Below are positions 40,462-48,845 of a DNA stretch of 54,199 nucleotides, piece after piece. The notes beneath the pieces were generated by a model. The model saw nothing but the letters and a program-made list of their open reading frames with translations. It ran no database searches and had not been told where the DNA came from. This DNA comes from JABDJZ01 sp047619685 (GTDB lineage Bacteria > Bacteroidota > Rhodothermia > Rhodothermales > UBA10348), in NCBI GenBank assembly GCA_047619685.1, contig JBLHLC010000030.1, positions 1-54,199 of the forward strand, read 5' to 3'. The number at the start of each line of letters is the position of its first letter. Within the stretch, counting starts at the first letter, position 1. Made by a program: the position numbers and the translations under genes.

Positions 40462-41563
40462 ACTCTGAAGGATTGCGTCCGAAGTGCTCCCGGAAACACT
40501 TGGCGAAGTACGACAGGCTATTGAACCCTACTGCGTAGGCCACCTGAGAAACGGGCTCCGATCCGTGTTCCAGGAGGTGAGCAGCCTGCTGCAGCCTGAT
40601 GGACCGAATGAAGGAGTTGGGAGATTGGCCCGTCGTCTCACGCAGACGGCGCTGCAACTGACGAGCGCTGAGGCCCATTTCGGCGGACAACTCCCGGACA
40701 CCAAATGACGGGTTTGCGATGTTTGCCTCCACATCTTCCTGTGCCCTTCGCACGAATCGGATGTCCTCGTCGTTGCCCGATGAGAAGCTCCCCCAGGTGT
40801 TATCGGTGCCCCAGGGATCCTCCTGCCCGTCGATGAGACGAGAAACGGTGCGTCCGACTTCATCGATCAAGAGCGGCTTGCGCAGTACTGAAGTCGGCCG
40901 GTACGGAAGGTGATCAAATCGATCGGCAATGTCCTCGTGGGCCGTGAGGGCTGTGATCAAGAGCACAGGGATGGTACCGAGCGTATCTGATCGGCGCATC
41001 CACTCCCAGAACGGACGTCCGTGGCGGTCCTTGACGTTCGAGCCAACGATTGCCAGCGCCGGCTGACGCCGAGACATCATCGACACCGCCCGGGTGGCGT
41101 TTTCAGCCTCGACCACCGAGTAGGAGTCGCCAAGAATCTCTCGGAGGCGGCTCCGCACCTTCTGGTCCAGATCGACTACCAGAATATGATCGTTTGCCGT
41201 CCGGGGTCTCGCCGCGGGCTCCCGAGCGCCGTCGCCGCCCACGTTGACACCGCGGTTCAAGGGAATCGCTGCTCCGTCGCCACGCGCTCCGTCGCCGCTG
41301 GCTCCGTCACCGCTGGCTCCGTCACCCGATCCACGAATGCCACCTACGTCGAGAGCACCAATAGCCGGAGACGCTCCCGAGCGAACTGGTGCCTCCGTAT
41401 AGTTGGGATTAAGCTCTACGGGGTGTGCCTCCGCAGCCTCTCTGAGCTGCGCGGCCGAGGCGTCGGCGGCAGACTCGCCGCGAGCAAACAGGCTGCGCTC
41501 GGCGCGATAAAGACCTACGCCAGCAATGGCAAGGCTGATAACAAGTAGTAGGAGTCCGATCAT
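40421..41563 (-). CDS. Membrane-anchored AraC regulator with degenerate receiver domain
   Basis: A 380-residue protein: N-terminal transmembrane helix (residues 1-19, GLLLLVISLAIAGVGLY), a long linker with a GDGAS repeat (78-98), a receiver-like domain at 126-244 and an AraC HTH at 268-368 (FGVRELSAEMGLSARQLQRRL; AYAVGFNSLSYFAKCFREHFGRNPSEF). In the receiver, the acidic pair (D131, D133), Thr (T204 or T207) and Lys (K229 in RKP) are present, but the phospho-acceptor position in PALAIVGSN falls on Gly174. So it probably does not accept phosphate there. It ends in a 41-base overlap with the convergent TamB gene. The hydrophobic N-terminus would tether a DNA-binding protein to the membrane. Confidence 0.82.
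   Translation of the reverse strand: MIGLLLLVISLAIAGVGLYRAERSLFARGESAADASAAQLREAAEAHPVELNPNYTEAPVRSGASPAIGALDVGGIRGSGDGASGDGASGDGARGDGAAIPLNRGVNVGGDGAREPAARPRTANDHILVVDLDQKVRSRLREILGDSYSVVEAENATRAVSMMSRRQPALAIVGSNVKDRHGRPFWEWMRRSDTLGTIPVLLITALTAHEDIADRFDHLPYRPTSVLRKPLLIDEVGRTVSRLIDGQEDPWGTDNTWGSFSSGNDEDIRFVRRAQEDVEANIANPSFGVRELSAEMGLSARQLQRRLRETTGQSPNSFIRSIRLQQAAHLLEHGSEPVSQVAYAVGFNSLSYFAKCFREHFGRNPSEFTVRHQRPVPTDV
41271..41330. repeat. Four 15-base tandem repeats in the AraC gene linker
   Basis: Four copies of a 15-base unit based on GCTCCGTCGCCGCTG lie end to end at 41271-41285, 41286-41300, 41301-41315 and 41316-41330, differing at one to four bases. On the minus strand they encode the GDGAS/GDGAR linker. 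Copy number may vary between strains by slippage without breaking the frame. Confidence 0.8.
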
Positions 41564-41750
41564 GGCTGATGGGGCGCATTGAAGCCCCGCTCTATTTGGT
41601 GTCAGCCATCCAATTACAAATCAGGGGCCGAAAACCGTCCCGAGGCCCAATCCGACAAAAAAGGGCATTTTGAGCCTTATTCCGCGTTTCACCTAGCCGG
41701 TTTTCGTTCCAAATCGCGAACTTCGTCTCATATAGAGATCTAAAACAGCG

Positions 41751-41787
41751 AAACGCGGGATCCCGGACAAGCCGGAATCCCGCGTTT
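41751..41787. terminator. Bidirectional terminator between AraC gene upstream region and secreted-protein gene
   Basis: AAACGCGGGA (41751-41760) pairs with TCCCGCGTTT (41778-41787), with an inner CCGG/CCGG pairing. The plus-strand side continues TTTTCG; the minus-strand side continues TTTCGCTGTTTTAG. It lies 46 bases beyond the stop of the leftward secreted-protein gene, so it most likely terminates that transcript. Confidence 0.65.
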
Positions 41788-41832
41788 TCGTATTGCTCTT
41801 TTACTCAGGCAGAGTGCCTCAGCGGCACCCGG

Positions 41833-43734
41833 TTATTTCATCAGCACCATGCTCTTGGTGAGCGTGTGCGCGGCCGTCTCCAGCCGGTAGATGTACATCC
41901 CGCTCTGGAAGCCGGTGGCGTCAAAGCTGACGGCATGGGCACCTGCGGTCAGTTTGCCGTCCACCAGGACAGCCAATTCGCGGCCCAGGACATCAAACAC
42001 CGACAGACGAACCGCCGAGGTTTCCGGCAAGTCGAATGAGATGGACGTCGTCGGGTTGAACGGATTGGGGTAGTTCTGCTGTAGGGAGAAGCCCTCAGGA
42101 ATCTCGGCCCCCTCGCTCTCACTGGCAGTGGAAGAAGCCGCGATGTTGACTTCGTACATGCCCTGGCCGTTCGTACCCACGATCAGGGTACCGTCGTGCA
42201 CCAGTAGAGCCGAGGTGTCCATGTTCTTGAGAAGGACGGGGTCCCAGTTGGTGTAGTACCGGTCTCCTTCCAACTTGAAGATGCCTGCGCCCCAGATGGC
42301 CGTGAAGAGGCTGTAGTCCAGAAGCGTCGTTCCGTTGTTTGGCTTGGCAAACGCAATGGCGCGGGCTTCCTTGGTCACGAACGTCACACCGTTGTTGCCG
42401 GTGATTTCGAGACCGTCAGACTGTTCGGCCCATGAGTAGCCTTCGTCTTGCGTGAAGAACACGCCTTGCGCTGTGGCTGCCCACAGTGTCTGCGGCATTT
42501 TCTCCGGATCAAACTCCAGGTCGAAGATATGCAGGGCACCTTGTCCAGGAATCCCGTTGTTGCCGGTGCGCTCCCAGTACTCGCCGTATTCGCGAGTCAC
42601 GAAGAGGCCGTTTCCGAAGGTGCCGGCAAAGAGAAGACCAGGTGTGTCGGGATCGGCTGCAAGCGCCCAAGGCGTGTCAGAACTACCACCAGGAAGAGAC
42701 ATCGTCATGTCCCAGGTGATCCCACCGTCCAGCGAGCGGAAGATGCGTCCGCGGTCAGCCGAGGCGTACAGGATGTAGCCATCCGGATGCTCAGGGGTGA
42801 CGTTGGGTCCGCCGGGGCCGAGGGTGATCGCATAGACGATCTTGAATGGGTCATTCGCCTGGGCCATGCCGGGGAAGTTGACCGTGGACCATGTCCGGCC
42901 ACAATCGTCCGTGCGATACAGTCCATCGTAGCCCCAAACGGCCGCGAAGACCGCGTCAGCCACACCGGATGTGGGGTTACGCACGACGAAGAGGTCGTTC
43001 ACGACCAGGTTCTCCACAGGGAGCCCAACCGTTGACTTTGACCAGCGCCGTCCACCCAGGAAGAATCCGTTGGGGACCGACCGAAGGATGGGGCCATTCA
43101 TCTGGCCGGCGATAATGTGAAACGCGTCAGCCTCGTTCTGGCAGGCTACCAGAGCCTGAACGGAAGACTTGGCTGGAAACTTCAGCGGCTCGGCCACTGA
43201 AAGCAAGTACGACGTGGTGTTGTTCGACAGGTCCGGATCGTAGATCCAGGCCGGAGGAGCCGTCACAGCAGCCGTGTTGACGTAGTCACCCTCAAAAGGC
43301 GTTATGACGGCTACGTCATACATGAGGGTCATCGTCGCGCCAGGAGCAAGATCGATGTCCGTCACCGTGATGGTATTCGCACCGGCATCGTAGCTGTACG
43401 TGCCATGCGTGTTCATCACGTTGAAGGGAACGCCAAATATGGAGTGCCCCAGATGATCCTCGGGAAGATCATCGGTGATCTCAATATCATCAGCAGCTAC
43501 AGTGGTGCTGGAATTGGTGAGTGTCACCGTGTACGTGGTGACATCTCCCGGAAAAGCGATTTGGTCGGGCGTGTTGCCCTTCCCGATTACAAGGTCCACG
43601 GCGGTCTGCGCGCTGGCCGGCACTGAACCTGCCAGAACCATCAGGAAGGTGACCGCTAGGCCAGTGAGCAAGCCGCGCCAGCGCCGAGGCGGGACTGGGC
43701 TGAGGAAGGCGGAGACTTTCATGGGGGGTTTCAT
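41833..43734 (-). CDS. Secreted DUF11/beta-propeller protein with T9SS sorting domain (paralogue 2)
   Basis: A 633-residue exported protein. Signal peptide within residues 1-43 (LTGLAVTFLMVLAGSVPASAQ). Residues about 46-180 form a DUF11-like adhesin repeat: VDLVIGKGNTPDQIAFPGDVTTYTVTLTNSS, DDLPEDHLG, MTLMYDVAV, VNTAAVT. The middle is a sortilin/BNR-type propeller with repeated F.S.DGG.TW blades (IFRSLDGGITWDMTMS; VFFTQDEGYSWAEQS). The end is a sorting domain: NYPNPFNPTTSISFDL, VFDVLGRELAVLV, GMYIYRLET, MVLMK. Probably surface-attached or released. It is a close tandem paralogue of the gene upstream of it on the same strand. Confidence 0.88.
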   Translation of the reverse strand: MKPPMKVSAFLSPVPPRRWRGLLTGLAVTFLMVLAGSVPASAQTAVDLVIGKGNTPDQIAFPGDVTTYTVTLTNSSTTVAADDIEITDDLPEDHLGHSIFGVPFNVMNTHGTYSYDAGANTITVTDIDLAPGATMTLMYDVAVITPFEGDYVNTAAVTAPPAWIYDPDLSNNTTSYLLSVAEPLKFPAKSSVQALVACQNEADAFHIIAGQMNGPILRSVPNGFFLGGRRWSKSTVGLPVENLVVNDLFVVRNPTSGVADAVFAAVWGYDGLYRTDDCGRTWSTVNFPGMAQANDPFKIVYAITLGPGGPNVTPEHPDGYILYASADRGRIFRSLDGGITWDMTMSLPGGSSDTPWALAADPDTPGLLFAGTFGNGLFVTREYGEYWERTGNNGIPGQGALHIFDLEFDPEKMPQTLWAATAQGVFFTQDEGYSWAEQSDGLEITGNNGVTFVTKEARAIAFAKPNNGTTLLDYSLFTAIWGAGIFKLEGDRYYTNWDPVLLKNMDTSALLVHDGTLIVGTNGQGMYEVNIAASSTASESEGAEIPEGFSLQQNYPNPFNPTTSISFDLPETSAVRLSVFDVLGRELAVLVDGKLTAGAHAVSFDATGFQSGMYIYRLETAAHTLTKSMVLMK

Positions 43735-43922
43735 TTATGGTGAGGATTTGCCTGAGTCTGCCCTTCGAGAACGGCGCGATATCCACAAGTCGACATGCGT
43801 GGATTTATTTGTCGCATCCGGAGCAGAAATAGACCGATCCGTTTTCACCATGGCCGAAACGGTCTGTCAGGAAGACTTCTTCTATGTCCGACTGCTGTCG
43901 GAAAGCGTCCGAGAAACGGTCA

Positions 43923-43991
43923 GGACGCGAGCCATAAAGCCCGCGTCCCAACCCTTCTCCGCTACGCTACTGTCTCTCGCAGCAAGCGAGA
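43923..43991 (-). terminator. Possible terminator hairpins after the first paralogue
   Basis: Two hairpins follow the stop of the gene ending at 43993: TCTCGC/GCGAGA at 43975-43991 and GGACGCG/CGCGTCC at 43923-43948. Neither has a long T-run. They may separate the transcripts of the two paralogues. Confidence 0.35.
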
Positions 43992-43992
43992 A

Positions 43993-45885
43993 CTATTTCA
44001 TCAGGACCATGCTTTTGGTCATGGTGTGTGCTGCAGTCTCGAGGCGGTAGATGTACATCCCACTCTCGAAGCCTGCCGCGTCAAAGGTCACAGCGTGGTT
44101 TCCGGCGTTCATTTTGCCATCCACCAGTACTGCCAACTCGCGTCCCAGGACATCGAACACGGACAGACGAACCACAGAGGCTTCCGGGAGATCGAATGAG
44201 ATCGACGTGCTGGGATTGAATGGGTTCGGGTAGTTCTGACCAAGCGCGAAGCCTTCAGGAATCTCGGTCGAGACCGGCTCGCTAGCCGTCGAAGACGCCG
44301 CGAGGTCCATCTCGTACATGCCTTGACCGTTCGTACCTACGATCAGCTTGTCGCCATAGACAAGGATGGCCGAGGCTTCCAGGTTCCGAAGCAGAACGGG
44401 ATCCCAGTTCGTGTAGAAACGGTCGCCCTCAAGCTTGAAGATGCCTGCGCCCCAGACCGCCGTGTACAGGCTGTAGTCCAGGAGAGCGGTTCCATTGTTC
44501 GGCTTGCCGAACGCGATGGCCCGTGCTTGCTTGGAGACGAAGGAGACACCGTTGTTGCCGGTGACTTCGAGACCGTTTGACTGTTCGGCCCAGAAGGCGC
44601 CTTCGTCCTGCGTGAAGAACACACCCTGTGCAGTGGCTGCCCAGAGGGTCTGTGGCATTTTCTCCGGATCAAACTCCAGATCGAAGATGTGCAATTCGCC
44701 CGATCCGGGGAGTCCGGCATTGCCGGTGCGCTCCCAGTACTCGCCGTAGTCACGGGTCACGAAGAGGCCGTTGCCGAACGTGCCGGCGAAGAGAAGCCCT
44801 GGCGTATTCGGGTCAGCCGCAAGCGCCCAAGGCGTATCGGAGCTGCCGCCTGGCAATGACATCGTCATGTCCCAGGTGATACCGCCGTCCAGTGAACGGA
44901 AGATGCGTCCACGGTCCGCCGAAGCGTAGAGGATGAATCCGTTCGGGTGGTCGGCCGTGACGTTGGGTCCACCGGGGCCGAGCGTGATGGCATAGACGAT
45001 CTTGAACGGATCGCTTTCCTGGGCCATGCCCGGGAAGTTGACCGTGGTCCAGGTCCTTCCGCAGTCGTCCGTCTGGTACAATCCGTCGTAACCCCAAACG
45101 GCTGCGAACACCAGGTCCGCGACACCCGATGTGGAATTACGAACGACGTACAGGTCGTTGACGACGAGGTTTTCGACCGGCAGACCTACTGACGAAGTAG
45201 ACCAACGGCGGTTGCCAAGGGAGTACCCGTCCGGAATGGAGCGGAGAATTGGGCCGTTCATCTGCCCAGCGATGACATGGAAGTCGTCGGCTTCGTTCTG
45301 GCACAGCACCATGGCCTGAATCGAGGACTTGGCCGGGAATTTCATGGCCTCCTTGACGCTCAGCAGATAGGAAACTGTGTTGTTGGCCAAGTTGGAGTCG
45401 AAAACCCATGCAGGCGGGAACGTGATCGACGCCGTATTGGTGTAGTCGCCTTCAAAAGGCGTCACGACAACCACATCATAACTGAGGGTCATCGAAGCGC
45501 CAGGCCCGAGATCAATGTCGGAGACCGTAATCGTATTGGCCCCGGCATCGTATACGTAGACCCCTTGCGAGGCGCTAACGTTGAATGGGACGCCAAAAGC
45601 GGCGTGACCCAGATGGTCCTCAGGAAGATCATCGACAAATTCGAGATCGTCGGCCGCGACCGTTGTGCTGTTGTTGGTGACGACTATCGAATAGGTAGTT
45701 ACGTCCCCCACGAAGGCGATCTGGTCGGGGGAATTTCCCTTGGTGATTTCCACGTCGACATCCGTCTGCGCAAGGGCAGGTGTGGAGGCGACTAGTGCAA
45801 TCAACAGAAAGAGAGAACCAAGCATTTTAATGCGAGGCAGCCCCCATCTCGGGTTGACGCACTGTTGCGTAGCAGTAGCTTTCAT
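43993..45885 (-). CDS. Secreted DUF11/beta-propeller protein with T9SS sorting domain (paralogue 1)
   Basis: A 630-residue exported protein with the same layout as its neighbour: signal peptide (MLGSLFLLIALVASTPALAQ after a 20-residue leader), DUF11-like domain (VEITKGNSPDQIAFVGDVTTYSIVVTNNS), propeller blades (IFRSLDGGITWDMTMSLPGG; VFFTQDEGAFWAEQS) and sorting domain (NYPNPFNPSTSISFDL ... VFDVLGREL ... MVLMK). Start 45885 is chosen because upstream residues in the frame (to 46188) are basic and non-signal-like; a later ATG at 45825 would start directly at the signal helix. The two paralogues are nearly collinear at protein level. Function unknown; adhesin or matrix protein is a guess. Confidence 0.86.
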   Translation of the reverse strand: MKATATQQCVNPRWGLPRIKMLGSLFLLIALVASTPALAQTDVDVEITKGNSPDQIAFVGDVTTYSIVVTNNSTTVAADDLEFVDDLPEDHLGHAAFGVPFNVSASQGVYVYDAGANTITVSDIDLGPGASMTLSYDVVVVTPFEGDYTNTASITFPPAWVFDSNLANNTVSYLLSVKEAMKFPAKSSIQAMVLCQNEADDFHVIAGQMNGPILRSIPDGYSLGNRRWSTSSVGLPVENLVVNDLYVVRNSTSGVADLVFAAVWGYDGLYQTDDCGRTWTTVNFPGMAQESDPFKIVYAITLGPGGPNVTADHPNGFILYASADRGRIFRSLDGGITWDMTMSLPGGSSDTPWALAADPNTPGLLFAGTFGNGLFVTRDYGEYWERTGNAGLPGSGELHIFDLEFDPEKMPQTLWAATAQGVFFTQDEGAFWAEQSNGLEVTGNNGVSFVSKQARAIAFGKPNNGTALLDYSLYTAVWGAGIFKLEGDRFYTNWDPVLLRNLEASAILVYGDKLIVGTNGQGMYEMDLAASSTASEPVSTEIPEGFALGQNYPNPFNPSTSISFDLPEASVVRLSVFDVLGRELAVLVDGKMNAGNHAVTFDAAGFESGMYIYRLETAAHTMTKSMVLMK

Positions 45886-46001
45886 CGGACTTGCAGAAAT
45901 TGTGAGACAGTATTGAAACACCAGTTGACGAGAACGGGGTGTTCCGCTGGAATCGATGCCCGCGGCGCCAATTGTCGGGAACGTGGCTCGAATTGTCCGT
46001 T

Positions 46002-46031
46002 TTGTTACCTGCTCGTCCGATTTGTTATACT
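46002..46031 (+). promoter_or_regulatory. Candidate promoter for the aminotransferase gene
   Basis: TTGTTA (46002-46007), an 18-base spacer and TATACT (46026-46031) sit about 120 bases upstream of the ATG at 46152. This lies in the 266-base divergent gap 45886-46151, which otherwise shows no gene. The match is sigma-70-like; whether this organism's sigma factor uses it is uncertain. Confidence 0.3.
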
Positions 46032-46151
46032 CGTCGTCCGTCGTTGCCGAGACCCGGCGGGATCGTTTTCGGCGCATGACGCGCCCGTTCTCCCCCGCCT
46101 GACGCGTTTGTTTTGGGCTTTGCCCGGAATCACCCATCCCCTGAATTGCCC

Positions 46152-47324
46152 ATGAAGCCCCTTTCGGAACGCACAAACCGCCTTGCACAGAGTGACATCA
46201 GGGCGATTTCAATCCTGATCAAGGAGCACGGAGGGGTTAACCTGGGACAAGGCATCTGCGATATGCCGACCCCGACCCCCATCAAGGAGGCGGCAAAGGC
46301 AGCCATAGATGGCGACGAGTCGATCTATTCGCACTTTGCCGGGATTGCTGAACTGCGGGACGGCCTGGTCGAAAAGGCCCAGCGCTTCAACGGATTGCCC
46401 GTGGAGGGGCCCGACGACGTAATGGTCAGCTCTGGTTCAACGGGCGCCTTCATGTGCGCCATGTTGGGATTGCTCGACCGCGGGGACGAGGTGATCCTTT
46501 TTGAGCCCTTTTACGGCTATCACCGCAACATGCTGTCGCTCCTTGGGGTCGATATGCGGTTCGTCAAAACGACCGCCCCGGACTGGTCCATCGACTTTGA
46601 CGCACTCGAGGCGGCCATTACGGACCGTACCAAGGTGATCCTGGTGAACACACCGGGTAATCCACATGGAAAGGTGTGGACCAAGGCCGAATTGGAGCGC
46701 CTGCTTGGGCTCCTGGAGAAGTACGACCTCTATGCGCTTACCGATGAGATCTACGAGCACATGCTGTACGATGGTCGCTCCCACGTATCTCTGGCGTCTC
46801 TCGAGGGCGCCTATGAGCGCACCGTAACCATTTCAGGGTTCTCGAAGACCTTCAACATGACCGGTTGGCGGATGGGGTACGCCGTCGGACCACAGCGTCT
46901 GATCCAGCCAATGGGGCTTATCAACGATCTGGTATACATTTGCGCCCCCACGCCGCTTCAACATGGAGTTACGCGGGGCCTAACGATGGGACAATCGTAC
47001 TACGACAATATGCTGGTGGATTACGAGAAGAAGCGCACCATGATGTGTGATGCACTCGAGGCCGCCGGCTTCCAGGCCAACCGGCCACAGGGTGCCTACT
47101 ATGTCCTGGCGGACTATTCGGGCCTGCGGACTCGTTTCGAGGGCTTTGACCACGACCACATGGCCGCAAGGACCCTAGTGGATCGGGCGGGCGTCGGTGC
47201 CGTGGCGGGGCGGTCCTTCTTCGAAAACCCTGACGACGGGAAGGACTTCCTTCGTTTCTGTTATGCCAAGGAGTTTGACGTGCTTGCGAATGCGTGCGAT
47301 CTGCTGGTGGACGCGTTTGCCTGA
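46152..47324 (+). CDS. Class I/II PLP-dependent aminotransferase
   Basis: A 390-residue fold-type I aminotransferase. Substrate-side motifs: INLGQG-like VNLGQGICDMPTP near residue 28, YSHFAGIAELRDGL, VSSGSTGAFMCAML, NTPGNPHGKVW, TDEIYEHMLYDGR, and the PLP-lysine motif SGFSKTFNMTGWRMGY. This order resembles kynurenine/glutamine- or methionine-type aminotransferases; the exact amino donor is not readable. ATG 46152 is preferred over an in-frame upstream start at 46113. It runs divergently from the secreted paralogue and convergently with the fusion gene. Confidence 0.9.
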   Translation: MKPLSERTNRLAQSDIRAISILIKEHGGVNLGQGICDMPTPTPIKEAAKAAIDGDESIYSHFAGIAELRDGLVEKAQRFNGLPVEGPDDVMVSSGSTGAFMCAMLGLLDRGDEVILFEPFYGYHRNMLSLLGVDMRFVKTTAPDWSIDFDALEAAITDRTKVILVNTPGNPHGKVWTKAELERLLGLLEKYDLYALTDEIYEHMLYDGRSHVSLASLEGAYERTVTISGFSKTFNMTGWRMGYAVGPQRLIQPMGLINDLVYICAPTPLQHGVTRGLTMGQSYYDNMLVDYEKKRTMMCDALEAAGFQANRPQGAYYVLADYSGLRTRFEGFDHDHMAARTLVDRAGVGAVAGRSFFENPDDGKDFLRFCYAKEFDVLANACDLLVDAFA

Positions 47325-47332
47325 AGCGCCAC

Positions 47333-47384
47333 GCGGCTTCAATAGCCGCTAGATTGCAGTTGAACGCGTGGAGTATGCAACTGC
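47333..47384. terminator. Paired hairpins between convergent genes
   Basis: The 63-base gap between the convergent aminotransferase and fusion genes holds GCGGCT-TCAAT-AGCCGC (47333-47349) and GCAGTTG/CAACTGC (47356-47362 with 47378-47384). Neither has a clear T-run, but position and pairing suit bidirectional termination. Confidence 0.4.
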
Positions 47385-47387
47385 CTT

Positions 47388-48845
47388 CTAAACCGCCTTG
47401 ATGTCGGCGGCGGCCAGAACTTCCAGGACGGCATCGTGAATCATGCCGTTTGACGCCACGACACCCGTATTGGCAACCAGCGTGGAGCCGTGAGTAAACT
47501 CAAGCGGCACGCCGTGGACGCCCGTCACCCGTCCGCCCGCTTCTTCCACGACCAGGGCGCCCGCCGCGTGGTCCCAGATCTTTTCGGAGTATGACTTGCG
47601 GACCGGGAGTCTCATATACAGATCCGCTTCGCCTTGGGCCACGACCGCGTATTTGACCTGGCTATCCATGCGTCGGGGTTTCCTCGAAATTCCAAGGGCA
47701 GTCGAAACCCTGGCCGAGTCGCCGTGAGAACTATGTCCCGATTCCACCGACTCGGCCATGCGGGCCATAGACGGATCATCGACGCCTGAGACAAACACCC
47801 GGGTTGCTTCCTCCGGGCGCTGCCCGCTCAACAAGCGGAAACAACCGCCCCCCTTCACCGCGAACAGAATGAGCCCTGCCGGGCCCTCAGGAAGACTGGG
47901 AAGAGCGGGGCAGGCAAGCGCCGCCACTACCGGAAGCCCATTCACAATTAAAGCCAGGGCAACCGCGTACTGATCGCCGCGCAAGAAGCCCTTTGTGCCG
48001 TCGATGGGATCAAGCGTCCAGAACCGATCCGAATAGTCCTTGGCCGTACCTCTGTCTATCCAGGACAGCACGTCGTCGCTAGTCGCGTCGGGCACACTTT
48101 CTCGGACCAACTCGGCGACCCGACTCCTGGTCAGCGCATGTTCCGCGGTCCGAAGTGCGTCTGCATTCTCCTCGGCAATAATGGGGTCATCCGGGAAGCT
48201 GGCCTGCAGTTCTCGACACACAAGCGCCTGACTGCCGAAGTCTGCCACCGTCACGGGACTCCGATCCCCCTTCTGAAGCGTGTCCCGGGATCTAGATGCA
48301 CGCACCCGCTCAGTCAGTTCTGCGGCCGCCGTGACGGCCCGGAGAGCTGACGCAAGTTCGGCTCGGTAATTTTCGGGCATTTGGTATGGGGAAGCAGGGG
48401 TGGTCTTCGGAAACGGGGGAAACTCTGGTACGAAGCCAAAATCACCCTCGGAGCCAGCCTTCGCGACAAACAATTGCAGGCCGTTGGTGACACCGACGAA
48501 TTGGGGCCCGAGCACGCTGGCGTACCGGGATACCTGATCGAGGGTGTTCTGGCCTACGGTAATATCGGGTGCCTTGCACTCAAGAATCATCCAGGGATTA
48601 CCATCACGTCCGTAGACCGTGATGTCCGTTCGTCGTATGCCCGCATCTGCGCGGTGTCCCTTCTCAATGGCTATGAGACCCTTGGGACAGCCCGCGACGG
48701 ATATCAGGTACTCAATGGCGTGCAGGCGGACCCATTCCTCGGGCGTGAGCTGCACCCAGCGTTTACGGATGGGGTCGAACACCTGATCTCCGGCGCGTCG
48801 CCTTAGCTCAGGTCTGGGCAGCATCAGGTTTGGATAACGACTCAC
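47388..48845 (-). CDS. HsdR N-terminal-like domain fused to 3'(2'),5'-bisphosphate nucleotidase
   Basis: A 485-residue two-domain protein. Residues about 4-147 match the HsdR_N_2 type protein: FDPIRKRWVQLTPEEWVRLH, then the PD-(D/E)XK core D74 ... E89-C-K91 (RTDITVY; ILECKAP), QVSRYASVLG, VGVTNGLQLFV, ending at PEFPPFP as free-standing homologues do. Residues about 158-480 are a complete HAL2/SAL1-type PAP phosphatase: GDRSPVTVADFGSQALV (193-209), IIAEENADALR (222-232), LDPIDGTKGFLRGDQYA (278-294), WDHAAGALVVEEAGG (424-438). PAP phosphatase removes the by-product of sulfate assimilation. Start is GTG in a GTGA overlap with the AttH-like gene. An internal ATG at 48380 (Met156) could give a separate nucleotidase. 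Confidence 0.87.
   Translation of the reverse strand: MSRYPNLMLPRPELRRRAGDQVFDPIRKRWVQLTPEEWVRLHAIEYLISVAGCPKGLIAIEKGHRADAGIRRTDITVYGRDGNPWMILECKAPDITVGQNTLDQVSRYASVLGPQFVGVTNGLQLFVAKAGSEGDFGFVPEFPPFPKTTPASPYQMPENYRAELASALRAVTAAAELTERVRASRSRDTLQKGDRSPVTVADFGSQALVCRELQASFPDDPIIAEENADALRTAEHALTRSRVAELVRESVPDATSDDVLSWIDRGTAKDYSDRFWTLDPIDGTKGFLRGDQYAVALALIVNGLPVVAALACPALPSLPEGPAGLILFAVKGGGCFRLLSGQRPEEATRVFVSGVDDPSMARMAESVESGHSSHGDSARVSTALGISRKPRRMDSQVKYAVVAQGEADLYMRLPVRKSYSEKIWDHAAGALVVEEAGGRVTGVHGVPLEFTHGSTLVANTGVVASNGMIHDAVLEVLAAADIKAV

Noticed and set aside
41271..41330. CRISPR-like repeats
   Set aside because: Units are contiguous 15-mers without spacers and encode an in-frame linker.
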